The notes beneath the pieces are model-generated. The model was not told where the DNA came from. It did not search any database and saw only the letters and a program-made list of their open reading frames with translations. Both the position numbers and the translations under genes were made by a program. Shown one piece after another: positions 43,401 to 53,472 of a stretch of 64,000 nt of DNA. Each line of letters opens with the position of its first letter. Position 1 is the stretch's first letter. This DNA is from Lacinutrix neustonica (GTDB lineage: Bacteria; Bacteroidota; Bacteroidia; Flavobacteriales; Flavobacteriaceae): contig NZ_CP113088.1 of assembly GCF_026625145.1 (NCBI RefSeq), forward strand, positions 1,591,501-1,655,500. Reading direction: 5' to 3'.

Positions 43401-46400
43401 AGACCGTTGAACTTATTTTTAGTTCGGCAGCTAAGGACCTTTGGGTTACTGTTGAAGTAGAAAAAGACCATGACATTATCAATACCTATGTGATTGTATT
43501 GAATGCCAATAAAAAAACGATTAGAATACCTGTAACAGATAAGGACTTAGGTGGTTTTGCCGTGCATTACAGCTTTGCAGCGTTCAATAGTTTTCAGAGC
43601 AGCACAATCCATATTAACGTGCCCTACCCAAAAACCGATTTAGAGATTGAAACCGTCACCTTTAGAGACAAACTAAAACCAGGCACCGATGAAACGTGGA
43701 CCTTTAAAATTAAAGGGCCTAAGGGCGATAAAGTGGCAGCTGAAGTATTAGCAAGCATGTATGATGCCTCTTTAGATGCTTTTAAGCCGCATAACTGGGA
43801 ATTCAATCCCATCTATCATGGCACGTATCGTTCCTCGCTACGAAAAAGCGCGTATAGAAGTTTTGGCCAAAGCCATTTTAGTGTGCAAAGAGATTACATA
43901 CTGCCTAATTATTACAGTCCTCAAAGCTATGACCAATTGAATTGGTTTGGACTATCTTTTGGTTATGGATCCCATTACTATAAGAAAAGAGTAAAGGGAA
44001 TGGTTTCTGGTATTGAAATTATTGAAGACGAGATGCAGCTCGAAGAGGTATCCGTTGAGGCCATGAGTGTATCTGCTCCAACAGCAAATGCCATTGATGC
44101 AGACAAAGAAACTGAAGAAGGTGCTGATGCTATCTCATCTGACGGTACTGAAAAAACAGATTTCTCAAACGTCAAAATCCGTAAGAACCTTCAAGAAAGC
44201 GCCTTTTTCTTTCCACAGTTGGCAACAGACGCGAGTGGAAATGTCTCTTTTAGTTTCACCTCACCTGAGGCGTTGACCAAATGGAAATTACAATTATTAG
44301 CCCATACTAAAACCTTAGAACACGCAACAACGACTTTAACCACTGTGACTCAAAAAGAGCTAATGGTCTTACCTAATGTGCCCCGTTTTTTGCGCCAAGG
44401 AGACCAAATTAAAATCTCTACAAAAATTGCGAATTTGACTGACACCCCATTATCCGGTGTTGCCGTACTTCAGTTGTTTGATGCATTAACAGGAGCACCT
44501 ATAGACGCGAAACTATCCAACACAAATAACGAACGTGTTTTCAGTGTCGATGCAAAAAGCAACACACAAGTCACTTGGGGGCTAAATATTACTGATGCGG
44601 TGTCTGCCATTCAATATAAAATAATAGCAAAATCTGGTGATTTTAGCGATGGTGAACAAAACGCATTACCCGTGTTAACCAATCGTATGTTAGTCACCGA
44701 AACGCTAGCTATGTGGGTTAAAAGTAATGAAACACGCACGTTCACTTTAGACAAATTAAAAACAAATACCTCAACCACAATTAAAAACCATAAGCTTACT
44801 CTAGAAATGACGAGTAATCCAGCTTGGTATGCCGTGCAAGCACTACCTTATTTAATGGAATACCCTTATGAGTGCAACGAACAAACCTTTTCGCGTTACT
44901 ATGCTAATGCATTGGCAAGCCATATTGCGAATAGCAACCCAAGAATTCAAGAGGTCTTTAATCAATGGGCGTCTCAAGACGCACTTATTAGCAACCTGGA
45001 AAAGAACGAAGAATTAAAATCCATTTTAATTCAGGAAACCCCTTGGTTACGAGATGCACAAAATGAAACCGAACAGAAAAAACGTATCGCCTTACTGTTC
45101 GATTTGAATAAAATGAATAACGAACTGTCGAGAGCTAAAACGAAACTAGAAAACAATCAGCTGGATTCTGGTGGTTGGTCATGGTTTGGCAATTATAGCG
45201 AAAACCGTTATATCACCCAACATATTATTACTGGCTTTGGGCATTTACAAAAACTAAAAGTCATTGAGACTGATAATGAAGCAGCAATGATCAACAAGGC
45301 ATTAAACTACTTAGATGCGGCATTCGTTAAAGAATATAAAGACCTTAGAAAATATGACGCTGAAGCTGATTTAACTTTGGATAGGTTAAGTTATACACAA
45401 TTACATTATATGTACATGCGTAGCTTCTTTCCGGAGAAAACGCCATCAACAGAAGTTAAAGAAATCATGAGTTATTACCATTCACAAATTAAAAACTACT
45501 GGCTAAGACGCAACCTCTATTCAAAAGGGATGATGGCTTTGGTGGCACATAGAATGGATGACACCATGACTTCTGAGAAAATTTTAAACTCTTTAAAAGA
45601 GACAAGCATTACCAGTGACGAATTAGGCATGTACTGGAAAGAAAACACCAGTTCTTGGTATTGGTATCAGGCACCAATTGAAACACAAGCGTTAATGATC
45701 GAGGCCTTTTCTGAAATTCAAAATGATACGAAAACCATCGATAATTTAAAAATCAGTTACTTAAAAACAAGCAAACCAACAGCTGGAAAACGACCAAAGC
45801 GACCACCGAAGCCGTTTATGCTTTACTATTACAAGGGAGTGATTGGTTATCTGTGACAGAAATGGTAGAAGTCGTTATTGGCGGACAAAAAATTGCCCCT
45901 TTAAAACTAGAAGCTGTAAAAGTGGAAGCTGGAACTGGTTATTACAAAACAGCGTGGAGTGGCTCAGAAATAACCCTGTAAATGGCCGAAGTAAAAATAA
46001 CAAAAACAGGTGATGGTGTTGCGTGGGGCGGTCTATACTGGCAGTATTTCGAGGATTTAGATAAAATCACCTCAGCTGAAACACCACTTAAATTAAAGAA
46101 AAAACTCTTCAAAAAAACAAATACCGATAAAGGTGAAGTCATTACAGATATTACCAAAGACACAGAACTTAACGTTGGCGATTTAATAAGAGTACGTATA
46201 GAATTACAAAGTGATCGCGCTATGGAGTTTGTGCACATGAAAGACATGCGCGCTGCTGGATTAGAACCTATAAATGTATTATCTAGTTATAAATATCAAG
46301 ACGGCTTGGGGTATTATGAAGCGACAAAAGACGCCTCAACCAATTTCTTTTTCGATTATTTACCTAAAGGTGTGTATGTCTTTGAATATGATTTACGCGT

Positions 46401-46503
46401 GAATAATGCGGGGAATATGAGTAATGGTATTACCACGATTCAAAGCATGTATGCACCGGAGTTTAGCAGTCATAGTGAAGGGACAAGAATTAATGTAGAA
46501 TAG
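40457..46503 (+). CDS. Bacterial alpha-2-macroglobulin, thioester type (several lesions)
   Basis: Very large periplasmic protein, about 2014 residues after correction, with a cleavable Sec signal (LIIVLFANTSFSQ) and no lipobox. MG domains include DRSIYRPGQTVYFKGIAI and GTFSLRLKGNNIYNGYASF. Motifs HQxSSTIHINV-like (here QSSTIHINVPYPKTD), FFFPQLATDASGNVSFSF and the thioester CxEQ (YPYECNEQTFSRYYANAL; Cys near residue 1472) mark a protease-trapping type. Lesions: CCGGA insertions near 42060 (TDSGGKLV), 42778 (IPDETVEK) and 43038 (LRAPENVLR); unclear breaks near 45766 and 45978. It lacks the adjacent pbpC seen with many homologues and is followed by a strong terminator. Confidence 0.92.
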
Positions 46504-46540
46504 GTCTTTATAGCATTCGCTGCAAGAATTAGTAGGATAC

Positions 46541-46588
46541 AAAAAAGCTGAAGTTGAACCTGTCGTTCTATAACTTCAGCTTTTTTTA
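46541..46588 (+). terminator. Terminator after the macroglobulin gene
   Basis: Stem AAAAAAGCTGAAGTT / AACTTCAGCTTTTTTT with a 16-base loop, 37 bases past the stop. It is nearly symmetric (A-run and T-run), so it may also end the convergent SDR gene at 46635. Confidence 0.85.
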
Positions 46589-46634
46589 TTCATTCCTGTA
46601 AGATCTTTTATATGATTTAAACATCATTAATAGA

Positions 46635-47360
46635 TTACTTACTGGGTGGTAATGTTGGTCTTACTTCAATTTTACTTGGTAACGTTCTTGGATTCATTTT
46701 TATTAAGTCAACAACCAATTCACCAATATCTTCAATTTGAATTTTCCAGGCATCTTTATCGCTAGGATCATTGCCGTTAAAATGGGTAGCTACAGAGCCC
46801 GGCATGATGGTACTCACTTTTATATCATATTGTCGTAGATCTAACATAACGGCTTGGGTAAAGCCCGTAACACCAAACTTACTAGCGTTGTACGCCGAAC
46901 CGCCTGCAAAAAAATTAGTTCCAGCCAAACTCGATATTGTAATAAAATAACCCTTCGTTTTTTTCAACGCAGCGACACTAGCCTTTATAGAATTAAATAC
47001 CCCCGTTAAATTGGTATCGATGACTTCATGCCATTGCTTTGAGGTGATGTCCTCAATATTCCCAAAATGGCCTAAGCCTGCATTGGCAATAACAATATCT
47101 AATTGTCCGAAAGCATCCACCACCTGCTTTACAGCATCCTGTTGGCTTTCTAGATCCCGCACATCAGCCATAATACCAAGCGCTTTTGCGTCCGTAACAC
47201 ATGCGTTTTTTAATGCCTTTGCGGCGGCCTCTGCATCTGCTGTGCTCCGACTAGTAATAGCAACATGAATCCCTTGCGCCATTAGTGCTTGAGCCGTACC
47301 AAATCCTATCCCTTTTGTTCCACCTGTTATTAGCGCAACTTTATTATTAAGCGTATTCAT
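46635..47360 (-). CDS. Short-chain dehydrogenase/reductase
   Basis: Complete 241-residue SDR. The nucleotide site is ALITGGTKGIGFGTAQAL; NNAG-type motif ANAGLGHFGN; catalytic Ser in TISSLAGTNFF and Tyr-x3-Lys in SAYNASKFGVTG. The arginine in TSRS after beta-2 suggests NADPH preference. It ends EVRPTLPPSK. This resembles flavobacterial 3-ketoacyl-ACP-reductase-like SDRs, but the substrate cannot be told from sequence. No lesion. Confidence 0.9.
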   Translation of the reverse strand: MNTLNNKVALITGGTKGIGFGTAQALMAQGIHVAITSRSTADAEAAAKALKNACVTDAKALGIMADVRDLESQQDAVKQVVDAFGQLDIVIANAGLGHFGNIEDITSKQWHEVIDTNLTGVFNSIKASVAALKKTKGYFITISSLAGTNFFAGGSAYNASKFGVTGFTQAVMLDLRQYDIKVSTIMPGSVATHFNGNDPSDKDAWKIQIEDIGELVVDLIKMNPRTLPSKIEVRPTLPPSK

Positions 47361-47451
47361 AAGCGTTTCATTTTTCAGTTATACTCAAAGTTACGAAACA
47401 GGGCAGTATCCCCTTTGTTTTAAACTGTTAGAAAAATGATAAAATTGTATT

Positions 47452-47974
47452 TTATTTCTTAGGTGGATAGCTTTTCAAAATCTTTTCCACTATTGCTTCT
47501 ATCTTCGCTTGTCTACTTTCGGGTGTTGCATTCGAATTAAAACGACTCTCGCTTTTTGCCAGCCAAAAGACGCCCGCTTTAGAATCGTCTACAAATTCCA
47601 CTACAATTTCTCTACTTACATTCGCTTGACCCATGGGAATACCAACAGATATACCTCCACCAACACCTCGGTTTCCGCCTCCCAATCCTACACCAACAGT
47701 ATTTCTTTGACTGTCGTGGTATTCATTACTTTTTACATCGATTAAAAAATGCTGGTGTTTCCGATTTTTCTAATCCTATGCTATTCAATTTGGCTTCTAA
47801 AGCAGCGATAAAACGTTTTTCATCTAAGCCTGTAAAACCCGTTTCCATGTCATCATAGAAATTATAAGACTTGTAGTCTGAAAACTGGGTGGATTTCTCA
47901 TAATCATATGTGACATAGATAGGAGCACATGATACAATACAAAGAAATAGCAGAACGTTTCTTAACATTTTCAT
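47452..47974 (-). CDS. DUF4136-type lipoprotein (one homopolymer error)
   Basis: About 173 residues after correction. The signal and lipobox are LLFLCIVSCAPIYV; then YDYEKSTQFSDYKSYNFYDD is typical of DUF4136 lipoproteins. A glycine-rich segment (VGLGGGNRGVGGGISVGIP) precedes REIVVEFVDDSKAGVFWLA. The frame breaks near 47755 in a T-run (six T where five are needed, PAFLIDVKSNEYHD). This is not a CCGGA lesion: testing a CCGGA repair at the nearby TCGGA still leaves a stop. The function is unknown. Confidence 0.82.
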
Positions 47975-48189
47975 AGTTTCAATTTTATATAAAAATAACG
48001 AAAATTGTCTCAATTAGTATTGAGGTTGAGGCCATCAAACTTAATTTTAACTTTTTCCTATGATTAATTGAAAGGGAAGTTAACTAAGATGAATACTATT
48101 GAATACTCTCGAGGATCATCTTTAAAAGTTAAACAGAATCTAGAATTTTAATTACTTTATCGTAATTTTACATAAACGAATACATAACT

Positions 48190-48966
48190 ATGGAATTAAA
48201 ACTTGCAGTGTTAATTGATGGAGATAATATACCCTCAGCCTATTTAAAAGAAATGATGGAGGAAATCGCTAAATACGGGAATCCAACCATCAAAAGAATT
48301 TATGGCGATTGGACCAAGCCACATCTCACTAAATGGAAAAACATACTTCTTGAAAACGCCATTACACCCATTCAACAATATGGCTACACTACAGGCAAAA
48401 ATGCAACAGATTCTGCGATGATTATTGATGCTATGGACATCTTATATTCTGAAAAAGTCAATGGTTTTTGTTTAGTCTCTAGTGATAGTGATTTTACACG
48501 TTTAGCAACAAGGCTTCGTGAAGCTGGAATGCAAGTGTTTGGTATTGGAGAAAAGAAAACACCCAACCCCTTTATTGTAGCCTGCGACAAGTTTATTTAT
48601 ATTGAAATACTTAAAAACCAAAATCAAAATGATGCGTTAGAATCTAATGAAAATATAACCGCTTCAAAAAATACGGTTGACAAAATCACACCGCAAGTGA
48701 TTAAATTAATCTCTAGTACCATATCAGATTTAGAAGATGATGATGGGTGGGCCTTTTTAGGCGATGTTGGTAGTCTGTTACAAAAAAAGCAACCTAATTT
48801 TGATTCCGGAAATTTTGGCTTTCAAAAATTGACCCCTTTAATAAGTTCAATTAACGCCTTTGAAATTGATAAACGTGAAAATGCAAAAGGGCGCTTTAAG
48901 TTGGTTTACGTAAGAATTAAAGAAGCCCCCGCTCCAAAGTCTAAAGACTCCAAAAAAAGAAAGTAA
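48190..48966 (+). CDS. NYN-domain protein with OST-HTH/LOTUS domain
   Basis: Complete 258-residue protein. An N-terminal NYN/LabA-like PIN nuclease domain (LKLAVLIDGDNIPSAYLKEM, TGKNATDSAMIIDAMDILY, FCLVSSDSDFTRLATRLREA) keeps its acidic residues. After a linker (about residues 155-170) a C-terminal LOTUS domain follows (DDGWAFLGDVGSLLQKKQPN, then GFQKLTPLISSINAFEIDK). This suggests a structured-RNA-binding nuclease. It stands alone between a 215-base spacer and a terminator. No lesion. Confidence 0.9.
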   Translation: MELKLAVLIDGDNIPSAYLKEMMEEIAKYGNPTIKRIYGDWTKPHLTKWKNILLENAITPIQQYGYTTGKNATDSAMIIDAMDILYSEKVNGFCLVSSDSDFTRLATRLREAGMQVFGIGEKKTPNPFIVACDKFIYIEILKNQNQNDALESNENITASKNTVDKITPQVIKLISSTISDLEDDDGWAFLGDVGSLLQKKQPNFDSGNFGFQKLTPLISSINAFEIDKRENAKGRFKLVYVRIKEAPAPKSKDSKKRK

Positions 48967-49004
48967 GGCATTAGCTCAACTTAGGGCTACACCATTTATA
49001 AAAG

Positions 49005-49038
49005 AAAAAAGCTCTTAATTAAATTAAGAGCTTTTTTT
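49005..49038. terminator. Bidirectional terminator between NYN gene and obgE
   Basis: Perfect stem AAAAAAGCTCTTAAT / ATTAAGAGCTTTTTT with a short loop, 38 bases after the NYN stop and 23 before the convergent obgE stop. Runs of A and T flank both sides, so it can work in both directions. Confidence 0.87.
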
Positions 49039-49060
49039 CTATAAACCTATTAGGATCATT

Positions 49061-50056
49061 TTAATTTAAGGCCTTCCAAAGTGCATCTTTCAATTCTGTT
49101 AAGCCTTGTTGCGCAACAGATGATATTAAGAAATATGGAATAGGTAGCTCGTTGTCTAATTGTTCGCTTAGTTCTGCCTTAAGTTCATCGTCCAGCATAT
49201 CACACTTAGAAACGGCAATTAATCGGTCTTTATCCAACATTTCTCGGATTGTAACGACGTAACTCATCTAATAAAATATCGTATTGTTTTTTAATATCTG
49301 GTGCATCTGCAGGAATTAAAAACAATAAAATTGAATTACGTTCAATATGCCTTAAAAAGTAATATCCAAGACCTTTACCTTCTGCAGCACCTTCTATAAT
49401 TCCAGGGATATCTGCCATCACAAAGGTTTGAAATTCACGATATTTTACAATACCCAAATTAGGCTTTAAAGTTGTAAACTCATAATCTGCAATTTTTGGT
49501 TTTGCTGAAGTAAGTACCGATAACAGCGTTGACTTTCCTGCATTAGGAAACCCTACCAAACCAACATCGGCCAAAATTTTAAGCTCTAAAATGATATCTT
49601 TTTCTTCTAATGGAATACCTGGTTGTGCGTAACGGGGTGTTTGATTCGTAGAGGTTTTAAAATGCCAATTTCCTCGACCGCCTTTTCCGCCTTCTACTAC
49701 AATACGCTCTTCTCCTTCTTCTGTGATTTCAAAAAGAATGTCATTGGTTTCTGTATCACGCACCACAGTACCTAATGGCACATCCACATACATGTCTTCA
49801 CCATCTGCTCCGAACTTCTTCCACTACTACCATGTTCTCCATGTCCCGCACGAATATGACGCTTAAATTTTAAATGTAATAATGTCCAAAGGTTAGAGTT
49901 ACCTCGCAAAATCACGTGTCCTCCACGTCCTCCATCTCCACCATCTGGACCACCTTTTGTGATGTATTTTTCACGGTGTAAATGCGTAGATCCTTTTCCT
50001 CCTTTTCCGGAAGATACGTGCATTTTTACGTAGTCAACGAAGTTGCCTTCAGTCAT
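49061..50056 (-). CDS. obgE: GTPase ObgE/CgtA (two lesions)
   Basis: Essential ribosome-associated GTPase, about 331 residues. The glycine-rich Obg fold is visible ([38 protein letters not shown]). The G domain has [40 protein letters not shown] and VSKCDML. CCGGA lesions: deletion near 49805 (GRSSGADGEDM) and insertion near 49244 (RRYNPEMLDKDR); they cancel, leaving 996 bases. It lacks the C-terminal OCT domain of some Obg proteins. Confidence 0.94.
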
Positions 50057-50236
50057 TATTTCCTATTTATTAATTAAACTTATATTGTTCATTTAAAGCG
50101 TATTCATTTCATTGGAGTAAACTGCCCACCTATATATTTCAACGCCTTGTGAATTGAAAATCTTTAATTTTTTAGTAAATCGGGCGCTGCAATCTTATGA
50201 ATACAACCTAACTTGTTATTTCTTATTATATAAGAA

Positions 50237-51346
50237 TTATAATTTATCGATAGTACTGCACAAGCGTTTTGTTATCGCTTCAATACTACCAAAACCATCA
50301 ACACCAAAATATTTGTTTTGATCAGAATAATAGTCTTTTAATATTGCTGTTTTAGTGTAGTACTCTTTAATTCGATTTCTAATGATGGTCTCATCGGCGT
50401 CATCGGCTCTCCCACTAGATTTCCCACGTTCTAAAAGGCGTTCCACCAAAACTTCATCGGCAACCTCTAAAGCGATCATGGCATTAATTTGAGAGTCTTT
50501 CCTTTGCATTAATTGGTCAAGCGCTTTAGCTTGAGTATTGGTTCTTGGAAACCCATCAAATATAAACCCTTTAGCACCCGCATTTTTTTCCACTTCTGCC
50601 TCTAACATATCTATCGTCACTTGATCGGGCACCAACTGACCTTTATCCATAAATGATTTCGCTAATAATCCTAAAGCCGTTTCGTTTTTTATATTAAATC
50701 TAAAAACATCTCCTGTAGAAATATGTACAAGATTATACTTCTCCTTTAAAAAATTAGCTTGCGTACCTTTACCTGCTCCTGGAGGACCAAATAATACTAA
50801 ATTTGTCATGTGTTGTGTTGTTTTTATTTGATATACTGCTGGTAAATCACGTCCCAATCCATCGTAGTCTAAACCGTAACCCACAATAAATTTATCAGGT
50901 ATTTCTATTCCAACATAATGTAATTTAAAATCTTTTTTATAAGCTTCAGGCTTGTAAAACAAAGTAGCAATAAGCAATTGCTTTACTTTTTCATTTTTAA
51001 ATATGCGATGGACTTCGTGTAGTGTTTTTCCTGTGTCGATAATATCTTCTAGAATCACTACCGTTCTATTACTTAAGTCTTGTGTTAAACCAATTAATCT
51101 CTGAATATCCTCAGTAGACTTAACCCCTTCATAAGAGGCTAGTTTAATAAAAGTGACCTCACATGGCTTGGGATATTTTTTTACAAAATCGCTTACCAAC
51201 ATAAACGACCCGTTTAAGATACCAACAAACACTGGTATTTCGTCACCTAAGTCATTCGCAACTTCTGCTGCCATCCTCGTAACAACATCTTCTATTTCTT
51301 CTTCCGAAATAAAAGGCTTAAAGTATTTATCGTGAAGCTTTATCAT
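50237..51346 (-). CDS. Fused hypoxanthine phosphoribosyltransferase - adenylate kinase
   Basis: Single 369-residue reading frame joining two purine enzymes. Residues 1 to about 179 are Hpt: GILNGSFMLVSDFVKKY, the PRPP motif VVILEDIIDTGKTLHEV and IVGYGLDYDGLGRDLPAVY. Residues 180-369 are Adk: TNLVLFGPPGAGKGTQANFL, FDGFPRTNTQAKAL and a short LID region (RADDADETIIRNRIKEYY). The join QHMTNLV keeps the methionine that would start a stand-alone Adk. There is no lesion or CCGG at the junction, so the fusion is not an artefact of the frame problem. It is divergent from purK, consistent with purine metabolism. Confidence 0.93.
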   Translation of the reverse strand: MIKLHDKYFKPFISEEEIEDVVTRMAAEVANDLGDEIPVFVGILNGSFMLVSDFVKKYPKPCEVTFIKLASYEGVKSTEDIQRLIGLTQDLSNRTVVILEDIIDTGKTLHEVHRIFKNEKVKQLLIATLFYKPEAYKKDFKLHYVGIEIPDKFIVGYGLDYDGLGRDLPAVYQIKTTQHMTNLVLFGPPGAGKGTQANFLKEKYNLVHISTGDVFRFNIKNETALGLLAKSFMDKGQLVPDQVTIDMLEAEVEKNAGAKGFIFDGFPRTNTQAKALDQLMQRKDSQINAMIALEVADEVLVERLLERGKSSGRADDADETIIRNRIKEYYTKTAILKDYYSDQNKYFGVDGFGSIEAITKRLCSTIDKL

Positions 51347-51467
51347 GGCTTATTTTTATGAAAGTCGCAAAGATACGTATTTGTTAAACGATAAGCGATT
51401 TTCATACGAAATTTATGGCATTCTTTTCATTTTAAAATGTATTTTTGTGCGAAACCAAACTGTACTG

Positions 51468-52622
51468 ATGAATTACTTTTCTTCACAATTTAAACTAGGT
51501 ATTTTAGGTGGTGGTCAATTAGGCAAGATGCTGCTTAACGTTACTCGTAAATTTGATATTACAACGCATGTCTTAGATGCTAATGAAGAAGCGCCTTGTA
51601 GGATTGCTTGTAACCAATTCACCAAAGGTGATTTGATGGATTTTGAAACGGTTTATAATTTTGGAAAACAAGTAGATGTACTCACCTTTGAAATTGAGAA
51701 TGTTAATGTAGATGCCCTTGAAAAGTTAGAAAAAGAAGGCATTAAAGTCTACCCCTCTTCAAGAAATTTAAGGGTGATTCAAAATAAAGCGAAACAGAAA
51801 TTATTTTACTTAGATCATAATCTTCCCACTTCAAATTTTTCCCGTTTTGCTTATGCTTCAGAAATAGAAGATGCTGTTTTAAACGGCGGACTAGAATTTC
51901 CCTTTGTCCGGAAAAGCGCACAATTTGGGTATGATGGTAATGGGGTTAAAGTGGTGCGCTCCTTAGCCGATTTAAAAGGATTACCGCCAGGAGAATGTAT
52001 TGCTGAGGCGCTTATTGATTTTAAAAATGAATTGGCTGTTATTGTGGCAAGAAGCCTCAATGGTGAAATAAAAACCTACCCCGTGGTAGAGATGGAATTC
52101 CATCCTGAAGCAAATCAAGTGGAATATGTTATCTGTCCCGCCAGGATTTCGGCTGAAGTCGCAAAAAAAGCACAAGAGGTCGCTTTACAGGTCTCTCAGG
52201 CTTTTAATCATGTGGGATTATTAGCGGTAGAATTATTTCAAACTAAAAACGACGACATTTTAATTAATGAAGTTGCACCTAGACCACATAACTCAGGACA
52301 TCAAACCATTGAAGCGAGTTACACCTCTCAATTCGAACAACACATCCGTGCCATTTTAAACTTACCTTTAGGTCAAACAGAGAACAAAGTGGGTGGCATT
52401 ATGGTTAATCTGGTTGGTGCCGAAGGCTATACAGGTGATGTTATTTATGAAAATATTGCAGAGATCATGAAAATGGAAGGGGTAACACCACATATTTATG
52501 GTAAAAAGCAAACCCGTCCTTTTCGTAAAATGGGCCATGTAACGATTGTCCATGAAGATTTAAATACCGCAAGACAAATTGCAGAGGACGTTAAGAATAC
52601 CATTAAAGTGATAAGTAAATAA
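51468..52622 (+). CDS. purK: 5-(carboxyamino)imidazole ribonucleotide synthase PurK
   Basis: ATP-grasp enzyme of purine synthesis, 384 residues. I start at MNYFSSQFKLGILGGGQLGK, since earlier in-frame ATGs encode no family sequence and overlap the divergent hpt-adk promoter. Signatures: LDANEEAPCRIACNQF, FPFVRKSAQFGYDGNGVKV, INEVAPRPHNSGHQTIEASY and PHIYGKKQTRPFRKMGHVTI. purE starts 6 bases downstream; together they turn AIR into CAIR. No lesion, although one intact CCGGA lies in it (51907). Confidence 0.95.
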   Translation: MNYFSSQFKLGILGGGQLGKMLLNVTRKFDITTHVLDANEEAPCRIACNQFTKGDLMDFETVYNFGKQVDVLTFEIENVNVDALEKLEKEGIKVYPSSRNLRVIQNKAKQKLFYLDHNLPTSNFSRFAYASEIEDAVLNGGLEFPFVRKSAQFGYDGNGVKVVRSLADLKGLPPGECIAEALIDFKNELAVIVARSLNGEIKTYPVVEMEFHPEANQVEYVICPARISAEVAKKAQEVALQVSQAFNHVGLLAVELFQTKNDDILINEVAPRPHNSGHQTIEASYTSQFEQHIRAILNLPLGQTENKVGGIMVNLVGAEGYTGDVIYENIAEIMKMEGVTPHIYGKKQTRPFRKMGHVTIVHEDLNTARQIAEDVKNTIKVISK

Positions 52623-52628
52623 AAAAAT

Positions 52629-53114
52629 ATGAGTAAAGTAGGCGTAATCATGGGAAGTGATAGTGATCTTCCTATCATGCAAGAAGCGATTGATATTTTA
52701 AAAGGGTTCGATATTGAAGTAGAAGTTGATATTGTATCGGCTCACAGAACACCTGAAAAATTATACGATTATAGTAAAAACGCACATACACGAGGCATTA
52801 GGGTCATTATAGCAGGCGCAGGTGGTGCGGCACACTTACCAGGTATGGTTGCTTCTATGTCTCCGCTTCCTGTTATTGGAGTCCCTGTAAAAAGCAGAAA
52901 TTCTATAGACGGTTGGGATTCTATATTGTCAATCTTACAAATGCCTGGTGGGGTTCCAGTGGCCACGGTAGCTCTAGACGGCGCAAAAAACGCTGGTATT
53001 TTAGCCGCTCAAATTATTGGTACAAGCGACACTTGTGTTTTAGACAAAATATTAGTTTACAAAGAAGGCTTAAAAATAAAAGTGGAAGCCGCTGCAAAAA
53101 ATCTTAAACGTTAA
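52629..53114 (+). CDS. purE: N5-carboxyaminoimidazole ribonucleotide mutase PurE
   Basis: Complete 161-residue class I PurE. Active-site sequences are VGVIMGSDSDLPIMQEA, VDIVSAHRTPEKLYDY and IAGAGGAAHLPGMVASM. It forms a two-gene operon with purK. The carboxylate transfer completes CAIR formation. The frame is intact. Confidence 0.96.
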   Translation: MSKVGVIMGSDSDLPIMQEAIDILKGFDIEVEVDIVSAHRTPEKLYDYSKNAHTRGIRVIIAGAGGAAHLPGMVASMSPLPVIGVPVKSRNSIDGWDSILSILQMPGGVPVATVALDGAKNAGILAAQIIGTSDTCVLDKILVYKEGLKIKVEAAAKNLKR

Positions 53115-53472
53115 GTACCATAAAAAAGAGTGGTCTATTAAATTTCTAATGACCACGACACTTTATTGAAAGGCGTTTTAGTCAGATCTTAAAACTTAGC
53201 CTGATTTTTTAAATAACGATCAGTAGTGTGTCTTTTCATGCTGTGATTAAAATTTTAGAGAAAAACGGAACACACATAATGGACTTTAGAAATGGAGTAA
53301 TTCTATTATGAAAAAAGCCCCAAATAAATTTGAGGCTTTTCATCGCTATTAATCAATGATTTTTAAAGAGTAACCAACTCGAGTAAAAATCAGGGCTAAA
53401 CTAAATAATAATTGCATTTTGATAAAATAATTATTGAAAGATTTAACTTACAAAAAAATTACATTCTTATAA
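53115..53472. other. Intergenic region after purE with hairpin terminator
   Basis: 358 bases without a gene. A terminator-like hairpin lies at 53313-53340 (AAAAGCC-C-CAAAT / ATTTG-A-GGCTTTT, one C-A mismatch). It is almost 200 bases from the purE stop, so it may end a longer transcript or a small RNA. The rest is AT-rich; I see no coding remnant. Confidence 0.55.

Noticed and set aside
47750..47782. CCGGA deletion in the DUF4136 gene at TCGGA (47777)
   Set aside because: Restoring CCGGA leaves a stop a few codons later and a length not divisible by three. Removing one T from the T-run restores the frame.
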